Of a stretch of DNA of 64,000 nt, positions 8,750 to 17,173 are shown piece by piece; the stretch's first letter is position 1; the number at the start of each line of letters is the position of its first letter. Location: assembly GCA_903887415.1 (NCBI GenBank), contig CAISPO010000005.1, forward strand, positions 1-64,000, written 5' to 3'. A program made the position numbers and the translations under genes. Origin of the DNA: an uncultured Bacteroidota bacterium. Lineage in GTDB: Bacteria; Bacteroidota; Bacteroidia; Chitinophagales; Chitinophagaceae. The notes under the pieces were generated by a model. That model saw only the letters and a list, made by a program, of their open reading frames with translations, was not told the DNA's origin and ran no database searches.

Positions 8750-10239
8750 ATAAAGCAGCTGTAGTTAGTTTTTTTAACGGATTAGGAGATACCGTTTTAC
8801 TTCTTCCAATTTTGCGGTATCTTACCGAAAATTATGACCGACTAGTGATATTTACATATATCAATTCAAAACCGTTTTTATCAGAATTTAATCACGTATT
8901 CTATCTTGAAAACGATAGTGAAATTCCAAGTTTTCCATTAAACTTCGATTACAAATCGTACCATTGGGCTTACTATGATTTCAATATTACATTCAATCCT
9001 GTAAAAGAATGGATAAGAAAAAAATTTAAGCCTGAAAACATATTTGATTACGAAAGGGTTCAGCAGTCAGAAATGAAAGTGGAATATGAATCAAAAAATA
9101 TGTTTCATAAACAATTTATTCAATCCAATCTTTGGCCAGTTCCAAACAAAATCAATCGCCTTCCATTTATTCCAGATTCTCATGTTGGGTTCTATTCCGA
9201 ACTTTTAAAGCACAAGAAAGGAATTATTACATTGCATACAGACACAGACCAACAGAAACAATGGAGTACTCTTTCCTGGTACACCTTAATATCCTGTTTG
9301 CAAGAAAATTTTCCCGAATATCAAATTGTTCTTTTGGGCTTTCCAGATCCAATACTCGAATTGAGTGAAGTGTTGGTGGCGCCAGATGTTTACGCCTGTA
9401 TCGAAGCCATAAAAGTATCAAGCGTTTTTATAGGTATTGATAGCGTTTTTTCACATGTAGCAGATGCATTCAATACAAAGGGGGTTGTTTTATTCAATGC
9501 GATTAATCACAAGGATTGGAAGCCATCCGGTAAAAGTGTGTCATATCTTAAAAGTTCTAAAAAAGATTCTGTTGATATTTCAATTATTGAAGTGCTAAAT
9601 CATTTATGCACTTACATTGAGAGCACAGATGAGCCAAATGATTTGTTGACAAAGATGTATTCTAAAGATTACAGGCTGATTGAAAGAGCGCCTATTGATA
9701 TATTACAAGGTCATAATCTTATTTTCTCAATAATTGAGGTTTGCCCCTACATTTATCCCTATCTTGATATACAAGTAAAGCGTAATGAAAAACTTATCAA
9801 ATGTGTAGTTAGCTCGTTTTGGTATATGCTTTCTTTTGTACCAGAAGATTGTAGAACAGATGAGTTATGTCTTATTGCCCTCAGGCAAAATGGATGGGCA
9901 TTAGATTTTGTTAATGATAATTTGAAACAAAAAAGGGAAATTGTTGAGATCGCATTGGCAAACCAGGGGGATGCGTTAGAGTTTACAACTGAAAAATTTA
10001 AGTCAGATCGAGCTTTGGTTAAATTAGCTGTTCAATCGAATGGCATGGCATTGAGGTATGCTGACATAAACCTACGACATGACCCTGAAATTTTAACGCT
10101 TGCTTTGAATAATAATCCATTTGCTATTGAATTTGCGCCCATTGATATAAGAAATTCAGCGAAATGGATTGACTATTGTGAAAAAAGATGTCCCGATGTT
10201 AAATATCTATTAAATAAAATACAAAAAGATGCCTTTTGA
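8746..10239 (+). CDS. GT9-like glycosyltransferase fused to C-terminal DUF4116-like repeats
   Basis: GLGDTVLLLPILRYL, FIGIDSVFSHVADAFNTKGVVLF; C-term repeats RTDELCLIALRQNGWALDFV / KREIVEIALANQGDALEFT / DRALVKLAVQSNGMALRYA / DPEILTLALNNNPFAIEFA. Confidence 0.7.
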   Translation: MNKAAVVSFFNGLGDTVLLLPILRYLTENYDRLVIFTYINSKPFLSEFNHVFYLENDSEIPSFPLNFDYKSYHWAYYDFNITFNPVKEWIRKKFKPENIFDYERVQQSEMKVEYESKNMFHKQFIQSNLWPVPNKINRLPFIPDSHVGFYSELLKHKKGIITLHTDTDQQKQWSTLSWYTLISCLQENFPEYQIVLLGFPDPILELSEVLVAPDVYACIEAIKVSSVFIGIDSVFSHVADAFNTKGVVLFNAINHKDWKPSGKSVSYLKSSKKDSVDISIIEVLNHLCTYIESTDEPNDLLTKMYSKDYRLIERAPIDILQGHNLIFSIIEVCPYIYPYLDIQVKRNEKLIKCVVSSFWYMLSFVPEDCRTDELCLIALRQNGWALDFVNDNLKQKREIVEIALANQGDALEFTTEKFKSDRALVKLAVQSNGMALRYADINLRHDPEILTLALNNNPFAIEFAPIDIRNSAKWIDYCEKRCPDVKYLLNKIQKDAF

Positions 10240-10816
10240 TTTTTCAATCACAATCAGACCTTCGTCTTACCTCCTGGATAGCATTTACCAAGAGGTAAAG
10301 AACAGTAATGGATGGCGGGTAGGCGGCATAAGTGGAGTTGAAAACACGAATAACTATTACGTTGTAGATATTTTAGAGAATGTCGTTTCAGAACAGTTCA
10401 ACCAATTTATTAGAGCTAAAGTATATCAACTGAAAGAGCGATTTGAGATGAGTATTTCAAATTTTTCAGTTCAAGCTAATGCCTATAGCAAAGGATTTAA
10501 AGGAAACATCCATAACGACTTTGATTATGAAAACAAGGGCTATCCTACACATAGGATTGTTTTTCAATTTAAAAACCAAAATGTACAAGGGGGCGAGTTA
10601 ATTTTTTATAAAAAGACTCCTCAGTTTCCTCATGAACACACCGAAATTATTCGTTTGAGTAATGTAAATCATTCAGAAGTTTTCTTTCAAATTTCAACTG
10701 AATCTTATCATGGAATCTCACTTATTGATTCAGGAAATAGAATCTCACTTGTAATCAATATTTGGGAAGCAGAAAGCATTATCCCAGACTACTTCTTAAA
10801 AACAACATGGTTGTAA
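10229..10816 (+). CDS. 2OG-Fe(II) oxygenase (prolyl 4-hydroxylase-like fold)
   Basis: HND (HxD), distal YHGI His, GNRISL Arg; GGELIFY motif. Confidence 0.7.
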   Translation: MPFDFSITIRPSSYLLDSIYQEVKNSNGWRVGGISGVENTNNYYVVDILENVVSEQFNQFIRAKVYQLKERFEMSISNFSVQANAYSKGFKGNIHNDFDYENKGYPTHRIVFQFKNQNVQGGELIFYKKTPQFPHEHTEIIRLSNVNHSEVFFQISTESYHGISLIDSGNRISLVINIWEAESIIPDYFLKTTWL

Positions 10817-10847
10817 ATAATGATTTTTCACATAAATTTGTTGCATT

Positions 10848-10964
10848 ATGGAAGTAAAAATCGAATCGCTAAACAGCACAATTGAGGTGATGGAAAATGA
10901 TCTCCCCGCAGGAACATTTGATGAAGTTAAGAAAGCAATAATGCACAAAAGGGGGGAAGTGTGA
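10848..10964 (+). CDS. Small ORF, 38 aa: MEVKIESLNSTIEVMENDLPAGTFDEVKKAIMHKRGEV
   Basis: ATG 10848 to TGA 10962-10964; same strand, between operon genes; not in the supplied ORF track because of length. Confidence 0.4.
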   Translation: MEVKIESLNSTIEVMENDLPAGTFDEVKKAIMHKRGEV

Positions 10965-10979
10965 AAAGAATTGTATTGA

Positions 10980-11416
10980 ATGCACAATCTAACTACTGGA
11001 TCCAAAGTAAAGATTTGTTTTCATATTGATACTGATAAATCAAAAGAGTGGTATTATGATAATTGGTTAAAAGTTATTGACAAATTAATAGGATATTCCA
11101 AATTTGAAATAGTGCTGCTAGGGCAACCGAAACTGGCAAAAAAAAATTCAATACATCGATATTATATCCCGATAGTTTTTTATCAAATCTATATCAAGTG
11201 ATTCATTGTGATTTCTTTTTTGGTATTGATTCTTGTTTTGCAAATATTGCGGATGCACATTTAAAAAAAGGTCTTGTTCTTTTTGGCCCGGTCAATTTTC
11301 ATGAATGGAAACCCTATTCAAAGAATTTAAAAGCAATAAGAGCGAAAGCAGGAAATTTAGACAATATAGCCTATGGTGATGTTTGGCTTAAAATTAAAAA
11401 AATGGTAGCTATATGA
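10980..11416 (+). pseudogene. Decayed/frameshifted GT9-like glycosyltransferase (C-terminal half only)
   Basis: ICFHIDTDKSKEWYYDNWLKVI...IVLLGQPK (frame 0) then, in frame 2, LYPDSFLSNLYQVIHCDFFFGIDSCFANIADAHLKKGLVLFGP; frame change maps near the A9 run 11138-11146; N-terminal half absent. Confidence 0.65.
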
Positions 11417-12381
11417 CAATTATTATTCAGATATTAAATGCTATTGGTGATGGTTTTTTAGCACAATCTGCGATTATGTCTTTGATAAACGAACATAAGA
11501 AGCATCGTGTTGTATTGATTATCCCTTCTGATTTAGCTGATACGGTTTTTAAATATTTACCAGTAGAGAAAATAATCTTAGAAATCGACAGAAATTACTT
11601 TTACCCATACTATAATTTCCATAATAATCTCCAAACCCTATCTTCGTCCTTTAATTCGGTAGATGTTTTGTATTGCCTGACCAAATTCTATCCACTACCT
11701 GATTACGATCTAAAAATTATTGATACACTTCGACCTAAAAAAATCTATCAATTCAATAAGAAAGAAATAATTGAGTTAAAACATTCGTCTCAGAAGTACC
11801 ACAATTTTATAAAAGGCAAAATTGCATTAGATCAATTCAACACATTGAGAATCCCAATTATTCCTTCTGATTTTGAAATGGAAATAACCAAACAATTAGC
11901 TATAAGTATGAACGATAAACCATTTGTCGTTTTTCATACAGATACTGCAGAACCAAAACAGTGGAATTTGGAAGGCTGGAACCATATTCTACACAATTTA
12001 AAAGATAGAAATGACATTATTTTGATTGGAAGACCTAAAAAAGAGGTGATTAAGTTGTTTCATAGTTTTGGAGCAAAGATTGTAAAGTCCGATTGGCACC
12101 TATCCTGTTTGTTTATAAAATATGCCGCTTATTTTGTGGGAATTGACTCCTGCTTTGCACATATAGCAGATTCTTATGGAAAAAAGGGGTTAATTATTTG
12201 GGGTAATTCTACAGAGAAGAGTGAATATGATAAGTTACTCAGACAGAATGAATTTGGTTATTTATCTAATAATATTCAGGTGATTTTTAATGACATTTCG
12301 ACAAATGAAATTCCATGTAATTTATATGATGCATTACTAATTTCTTGTAACTGCATGCAAATAAAGGGTAGTGTGAGTTAA
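11413..12381 (+). CDS. GT9-like glycosyltransferase
   Basis: NAIGDGFLAQSAIMSLI, VVFHTDTAEPKQWNLEGW, YFVGIDSCFAHIADSYGKKGLIIWG; ATGA overlap with upstream remnant. Confidence 0.7.
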   Translation: MTIIIQILNAIGDGFLAQSAIMSLINEHKKHRVVLIIPSDLADTVFKYLPVEKIILEIDRNYFYPYYNFHNNLQTLSSSFNSVDVLYCLTKFYPLPDYDLKIIDTLRPKKIYQFNKKEIIELKHSSQKYHNFIKGKIALDQFNTLRIPIIPSDFEMEITKQLAISMNDKPFVVFHTDTAEPKQWNLEGWNHILHNLKDRNDIILIGRPKKEVIKLFHSFGAKIVKSDWHLSCLFIKYAAYFVGIDSCFAHIADSYGKKGLIIWGNSTEKSEYDKLLRQNEFGYLSNNIQVIFNDISTNEIPCNLYDALLISCNCMQIKGSVS

Positions 12382-12583
12382 TCTATGTAAGTTTTTAATT
12401 TTATATAAATGCATAAAATAATTGGTTGTGTAGTAGCATGGAAAATGTCTAGTTCTCCCCCTTGATAAGAACCAAATGTGCTCACAAAATTCTACCTCTC
12501 AATTTCCTTAATCACCTCAATAAAAGCAATCATATCCTGCACTACTAAGTTAGATATTTCTCCCTCTCTGACTACAGTTTTGG

Positions 12584-12613
12584 AAAATCCAGTCAAATAT
12601 GGCTGGATTTTTT
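12584..12613 (+). terminator. Hairpin with T tract
   Basis: AAAATCCAG / CTGGATTTT stem, 10-nt loop, followed by TT. Confidence 0.5.
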
Positions 12614-12624
12614 GTTTTTAACCA

Positions 12625-12687
12625 ATCGCAGCGTAGCCCCGGGCTCATAACCCGAAGGCTCGGGATCGATCCCTATTCTAGCTACCC
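12625..12687 (+). pseudogene. tRNA-Met (initiator-like) fragment, anticodon CAT; not an intact tRNA
   Basis: CGGGCTCATAACCCGAAGG matches an initiator-type anticodon arm (GGG/CCC) with anticodon CAT, followed by GGGATCGATCCC (T-arm-like, one change from GGGTTCGATCCC) and ...GCTACC; no plausible 5' acceptor strand upstream. Confidence 0.35.
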
Positions 12688-12836
12688 GGAAAAGGCAATC
12701 AAAAACGGTTGCTTTTTTTCATCGCTTTCGATTCCCGTAAATCACGCAAATTGAACTATTAGTTCATCGTAATTTCTTTTTTACTTTTGTTTTAAAAGCG
12801 GGTAACCAACCACAGGCTACAATAAAACAGCACTAC

Positions 12837-13418
12837 ATGAGAAAGATAATTTCGTTTATGCACATATCGCTCGATGGCTTTGTAGCAGGGCCAAACGGAG
12901 AAATGAATTGGATCACCGTTAACGAAGAAATTTTTGATCACGTCGGTACGCGGATAGGCGAAACCGATGCTGCATTATACGGACGGGTAACTTACGAGAT
13001 GATGGAAAACTACTGGCCTGCCGCCGGAGACAAGCCGGGTGCCAGCAAACACGACATCAACCATTCAACGTGGTATAAGAAAGCGCACAAATTGGTCCTC
13101 TCAAAAACAATGAAAGGCGCGGACTTGCCGAACACAACAATTATCAGCGACAACCTTGCCGAAAGAATAAAAGAACTACAGCAACAGCCGGGTTCAGAGA
13201 TCCTGCTGTTTGGCAGCCCTACCGCAACACACGCACTTATTCAGCAGAACCTGATCGACGGCTACTGGCTGTTTGTCAATCCGATTATCCTTGGACAGGG
13301 CATTCCATTGTTTACCGGCATCAAAGAAAAAATAAAACTGAAACTATTGACCACCCGGCAATTCACTTCAGGGGTAACTGAACTGAATTATACCGTAGAG
13401 ACAACAGCAGCGCAGTAA
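12837..13418 (+). CDS. Dihydrofolate reductase-family protein (RibD C-terminal domain)
   Basis: MRKIISFMHISLDGFVAGPNGEMNWI; GSPTATHALIQQNLIDGYWLFVNPIILGQGIPLF. Confidence 0.85.
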   Translation: MRKIISFMHISLDGFVAGPNGEMNWITVNEEIFDHVGTRIGETDAALYGRVTYEMMENYWPAAGDKPGASKHDINHSTWYKKAHKLVLSKTMKGADLPNTTIISDNLAERIKELQQQPGSEILLFGSPTATHALIQQNLIDGYWLFVNPIILGQGIPLFTGIKEKIKLKLLTTRQFTSGVTELNYTVETTAAQ

Positions 13419-13432
13419 GGCTAAACGCAAAC

Positions 13433-13885
13433 CTACGCTCCGAACTGCCTCAGATGATGATCGAGATGTTTATAGTTGAGTATCCCCCACTCTTTTTGTG
13501 TCATCTTACCAAAAAAAGGATGGGCCTCCTGTTTTATACCACCTTCACCCATTGCGTAGAGTTCATTCACGGCGGCTATTAACCTCATTTTTTCTTTCTC
13601 AAAGTCTTTGGTGTCGCTGATCTTTAATTCCGGTGCAGTGGGTGAATTTTTCCGGAAATCTCCCGCTCCCAATACTTTGTTTTTTAAGAGCCTGCCTATT
13701 ATGTTTATAGGAAACGGAACCCTCCTGGGCTTTATCTCGCCGGTCGGCATTTTAAGTCCTTGTACGCAGTGTGTGAGCATCTGGTTCACATTCATCTTCC
13801 CCCAAAGAGCAGGGTTGCCGGGAGATAGCTGTTTTATTCGCGTCAACAGCTCATTTTTGTCCTGATCATTAAATATGCTCTTCAT
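13433..13885 (-). CDS. DUF1569/DinB-superfamily-like protein
   Basis: WGKMNVNQMLTHCVQGLKMPTGE, KHLDHHLRQFG; likely start at internal Met 13885. Confidence 0.65.
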   Translation of the reverse strand: MKSIFNDQDKNELLTRIKQLSPGNPALWGKMNVNQMLTHCVQGLKMPTGEIKPRRVPFPINIIGRLLKNKVLGAGDFRKNSPTAPELKISDTKDFEKEKMRLIAAVNELYAMGEGGIKQEAHPFFGKMTQKEWGILNYKHLDHHLRQFGA

Positions 13886-13971
13886 GAAAAACCTTTGAAT
13901 AAAAGTAATCAATTCGTGAAAATATTGATCGCAGGATTCGAAACAACTGGCAACAAACTGGGAATCACAAA

Positions 13972-14007
13972 AAAAACCGGCAAATACACAGTATTTGTCC
14001 GGTTTTT
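13972..14007. terminator. Long hairpin terminator downstream of the 14049..15044 gene
   Basis: AAAAACCGGCAAATAC-ACA-GTATTTG(T)CCGGTTTTT. Confidence 0.7.
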
Positions 14008-14048
14008 GGCTTTTTTATTCTAGCCAGGAACGGATATTATTTTTAATT

Positions 14049-15044
14049 CTACGCAGCCTTACCAGCGGTGCTTACATCCACAGGCACCCCTGTTTTACGT
14101 GCTATTTTATTTTCTTTACGTTCAACCCTACGCATGCGCTTTGCTACCATATTAAAAGTGTGCTTAGACACTTTTTTATAGTTTTTATTGTCCTGATCTG
14201 GATAGCTACCGGTATATGATGATACCTTTTCTACATTAACGCTGGCTGTAAGGTTTAAGGTTGAGTCGGCACATGCAGTAACCATATTGTTCTGTTGTGG
14301 GTTCAGCGATACAGTATATGTTTGTGGCATCACATTCATATTCTTTTCGGCATCTATTTTTACAAGACGCGATGGGTATTTGTCGGGCATGCCAGTTAAG
14401 GTGCTGGCTGTTTCGTGCCTCTTTGGGTGCTTGCGGCTGTAATAGACAAAGGTTTCGTTTTTATCAGCCACTAATACGCCACTGTTAGGCAGGCTCACCT
14501 GCTTCATATCGGGTGTTATACTTACGGGGATATTTACACACGCTGTGCGCTTGGCAGTTTTAGGGTAAAATGCGTTACCACATTTTGCCATCAGGTAGAG
14601 GGGCGCATTAGTGCTGGCGGTACCGCCGTTGCTGGGAGCTATCCTCCATGCTTTAAACCCTGCACCACCCTCAAGACGGGCGTAGTTGTACGTGTAACCC
14701 CTGCTACCCATGTTGCCTTCAGTGCCTGACTTTACCTGGTCTTCAGTAATATCTGCTGCGCTTAAGTCTTTAATGCCATTCGCATAGCCCAGCTGCATCA
14801 GCAGGTCGTCAAGTTTCCGGCTGGCAGGTGTTTGCTGGCGCTCCTGTTTCTTCATGGCAGCAAGTACCTGCTGCGGTGTCGACAGGTTGCGCAGAAAGGG
14901 GAACTCCGGCGCATCCCCTAATTTCCGGATTACCCTGGCTTGCCCTGCATTATCAAATGAATACAGGGATTTGTCCGTAGCATCCTGGGCAAAAGTCGTC
15001 GCTGCCATCATTAAGGATGCTGTTATTAAAATGAGTCGTTTCAT
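14049..15044 (-). CDS. Secreted hypothetical protein, paralogue of 15088..15633
   Basis: Signal peptide MKRLILITASLMMAATTFAQ; shared YYSR(K/R)H, EKVSS(Y/F)TG, YKKVSKH, VARKTG motifs. Confidence 0.65.
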   Translation of the reverse strand: MKRLILITASLMMAATTFAQDATDKSLYSFDNAGQARVIRKLGDAPEFPFLRNLSTPQQVLAAMKKQERQQTPASRKLDDLLMQLGYANGIKDLSAADITEDQVKSGTEGNMGSRGYTYNYARLEGGAGFKAWRIAPSNGGTASTNAPLYLMAKCGNAFYPKTAKRTACVNIPVSITPDMKQVSLPNSGVLVADKNETFVYYSRKHPKRHETASTLTGMPDKYPSRLVKIDAEKNMNVMPQTYTVSLNPQQNNMVTACADSTLNLTASVNVEKVSSYTGSYPDQDNKNYKKVSKHTFNMVAKRMRRVERKENKIARKTGVPVDVSTAGKAA

Positions 15045-15087
15045 AGCTTTATGTTTTTACTGTTGTTAGATATCTTTAATTATTCGT

Positions 15088-15633
15088 TTATGCCTGTTTT
15101 GAGTGGGCTTCAACCGCATGGCCTGTTTTACGGGCCACCCTTTCCTCGTTACGTTTTATCTTACGCATCTTACGTACAGCCACTTTGTAATGGTGTTTTG
15201 AAACCTTCTTATAACTGGAATTATCTGTTGCACCTGCAGGGTAATTGCCTGTGAATGATGATACCTTTTCTACGGCGATGGTTGCTGCTACATTCGCAGT
15301 AGAATCAGGGCATACAGTAACACTGCCAGGTGCACTCAAATTAACGCTGTAAGTCTCCGGCAGCGCCACCACCTTGGTACTTGCATTCAGCAACAACGGG
15401 CGGGAAGGCCACTTATCGCTTATTCCTGCCACCGCATATTCGTGTTCATGTTTCTTATGGTGCCGGCGGCTGTAGTAGATATACTGCTTTTCATTGTTAA
15501 CGCTCTTATCGCCGCTGCTGGTAATGGTTACCTGGTTAGCGGTTAGATTTACCTGACCCGATACACACGGCGCTTGTGCGAAAGCAGACGACACAAGCAG
15601 TGCAGAGGCGGAGATCAAAAATATTCGTTTCAT
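15088..15633 (-). CDS. Secreted hypothetical protein, paralogue of the C-terminal part of 14049..15044
   Basis: Signal peptide MKRIFLISASALLVSSAFAQ; shared motifs with neighbour. Confidence 0.65.
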   Translation of the reverse strand: MKRIFLISASALLVSSAFAQAPCVSGQVNLTANQVTITSSGDKSVNNEKQYIYYSRRHHKKHEHEYAVAGISDKWPSRPLLLNASTKVVALPETYSVNLSAPGSVTVCPDSTANVAATIAVEKVSSFTGNYPAGATDNSSYKKVSKHHYKVAVRKMRKIKRNEERVARKTGHAVEAHSKQA

Positions 15634-15957
15634 AACATTTGGTTTTTTTGTTCGTTTTTACGTTCTTGTTCCATTCTCACCAAACCAATAAAATCTTTAT
15701 GCCAAGACATGCCAGAAGGTGCGGGCACGGCCGCTAGTCAAAGAAATTGCATACCGGTGACAATTAATTTACTACTTTGTTTCCGCCTTCTTTTCAATGT
15801 TTTATACGTAGAATATTGGGGTTTCAACAATCAAATTTTTGACGTTTTTAAAGAAAATGTTAAAGCTGTCATTTGCTGGTTTCTGAAAAAGTGTATCGCA
15901 TTCCGGTTTTTCGTATTTTTAATTATTGTTTCTATCTGACATCAAAAAACGGGCATA

Positions 15958-16539
15958 ATGGGTAATGTGGGTAAGAGTAGTGCGGCAGCGCTTTTAGTTT
16001 TTTTTGCATGTTATTTCAGCTTCTCGGCAGCAGGTAAAGACGACTCCTCGCCGGTAAACACCAACAGCGCCAAAGACAATTTTCAGTGGATGGAGCATGC
16101 CCGGCTCTCCTGGGACGACTTTAAGGGCGCGGTAAATGCCGCACACGATGAATCGGCAGCTGCTACTTACTGCGCCATAGGTTTTAAAACAAATGCTGCA
16201 GCGCCCGATGGCAAGCAGGAGATCATAGTGTACAACACATTTTATGTCAACAAGTCGTGGGTGCGCACAGATGCCCATATCGCATCTATATTGGATCATG
16301 AGCAGGGCCATTTCGACCTTTGCGAAATTTATACCCGCCAGCTCCGCAACCGCGTGCATGATATTGACCCCGGCGCTCCGGGTGTGAAGGAGACGCTTAT
16401 GCATATTTATGCCGAAGTAAGCAGTGAATATGAAGCCCGCCAGCAAGCTTACGAGCAGGAAACCATTCACGGCACAGACATTGCCAACCAAAAAAAATGG
16501 CAGCAAATGATTGCGGACGAACTTGGCCTTTCGCTGTGA
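15958..16539 (+). CDS. DUF922-like putative secreted Zn metalloprotease
   Basis: LSWDDFKG start motif and ILDHEQGHFDL (HExxH). Confidence 0.7.
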   Translation: MGNVGKSSAAALLVFFACYFSFSAAGKDDSSPVNTNSAKDNFQWMEHARLSWDDFKGAVNAAHDESAAATYCAIGFKTNAAAPDGKQEIIVYNTFYVNKSWVRTDAHIASILDHEQGHFDLCEIYTRQLRNRVHDIDPGAPGVKETLMHIYAEVSSEYEARQQAYEQETIHGTDIANQKKWQQMIADELGLSL

Positions 16540-17173
16540 CCTTCGGGACCATTACATTTTTATTTATGGGCCATTTGGGCAACTGTAGAACACGGATTTT
16601 CAATCAACCTTCACCACATGCGCCATGATTACCGCCGGGTGCAGCGAAGCGCAGAGACCCGGCCAGGATCCCTGGTCCCGTTTTCAACGGCGATGCTCCG
16701 GTACCGCATCTGCGACGCTAGTTTCCATCACCCTTGCTCTGTCACAAATTGCCGAAGACAAAAAAATGTGGATTTCTTTCTTCACAACTCATCATTTTCA
16801 ATCCTACCTTTGTTCCGCAATTACCGCTTTTTACTCCCCATATTTTTGCGGTCTTCGCGCGGCTCCTTTACGAACTTTGTTTTTCCATCGGTCGAAATGC
16901 AGAAATAAACCGGAAGAAAACCAGAAGAAAATCAGAAGAAAAACCAGTCTACAGGTAAACAGTAAATCGGTAAATCATGATTAATCTGAGGTTCGGACTG
17001 CGATACGTTTGTGATACGTTTGCGATATTTTCAAAAACCCAAACCGCTCATAAACAACGAAATAGCAATAGGTATCCACAAAACTTTTTTTTCTTGAAAA
17101 ATGTGATATTTCTAAAACACAAGTCTATCAAAATCACCACGAGACAGAATTCCATTTACCTTTACCCCCATCT

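Noticed and set aside
12492-12620. Minus-strand ~40-aa frame ending ...VVREGEISNLVVQDMIAFIEVIKEIER* as a regulator or integrase remnant
   Set aside because: No start codon, no recognisable family; too short to support
12625-12687. Intact tRNA-fMet gene
   Set aside because: No 5' acceptor or D-arm that pairs with the 3' part, T stem incomplete; reported only as a fragment
15958-16539. HExxH protein (DUF922-like) as part of the RiPP system
   Set aside because: Lies beyond the composition break, among chromosomal genes, with a signal peptide and typical DUF922 motif
16540-17170. Non-coding RNA or mobile element in the ~630-nt gap (short repeats such as GATACGTTTG and AGAAGAAAA)
   Set aside because: Repeats are very short and no structure or terminal inverted repeats could be defended
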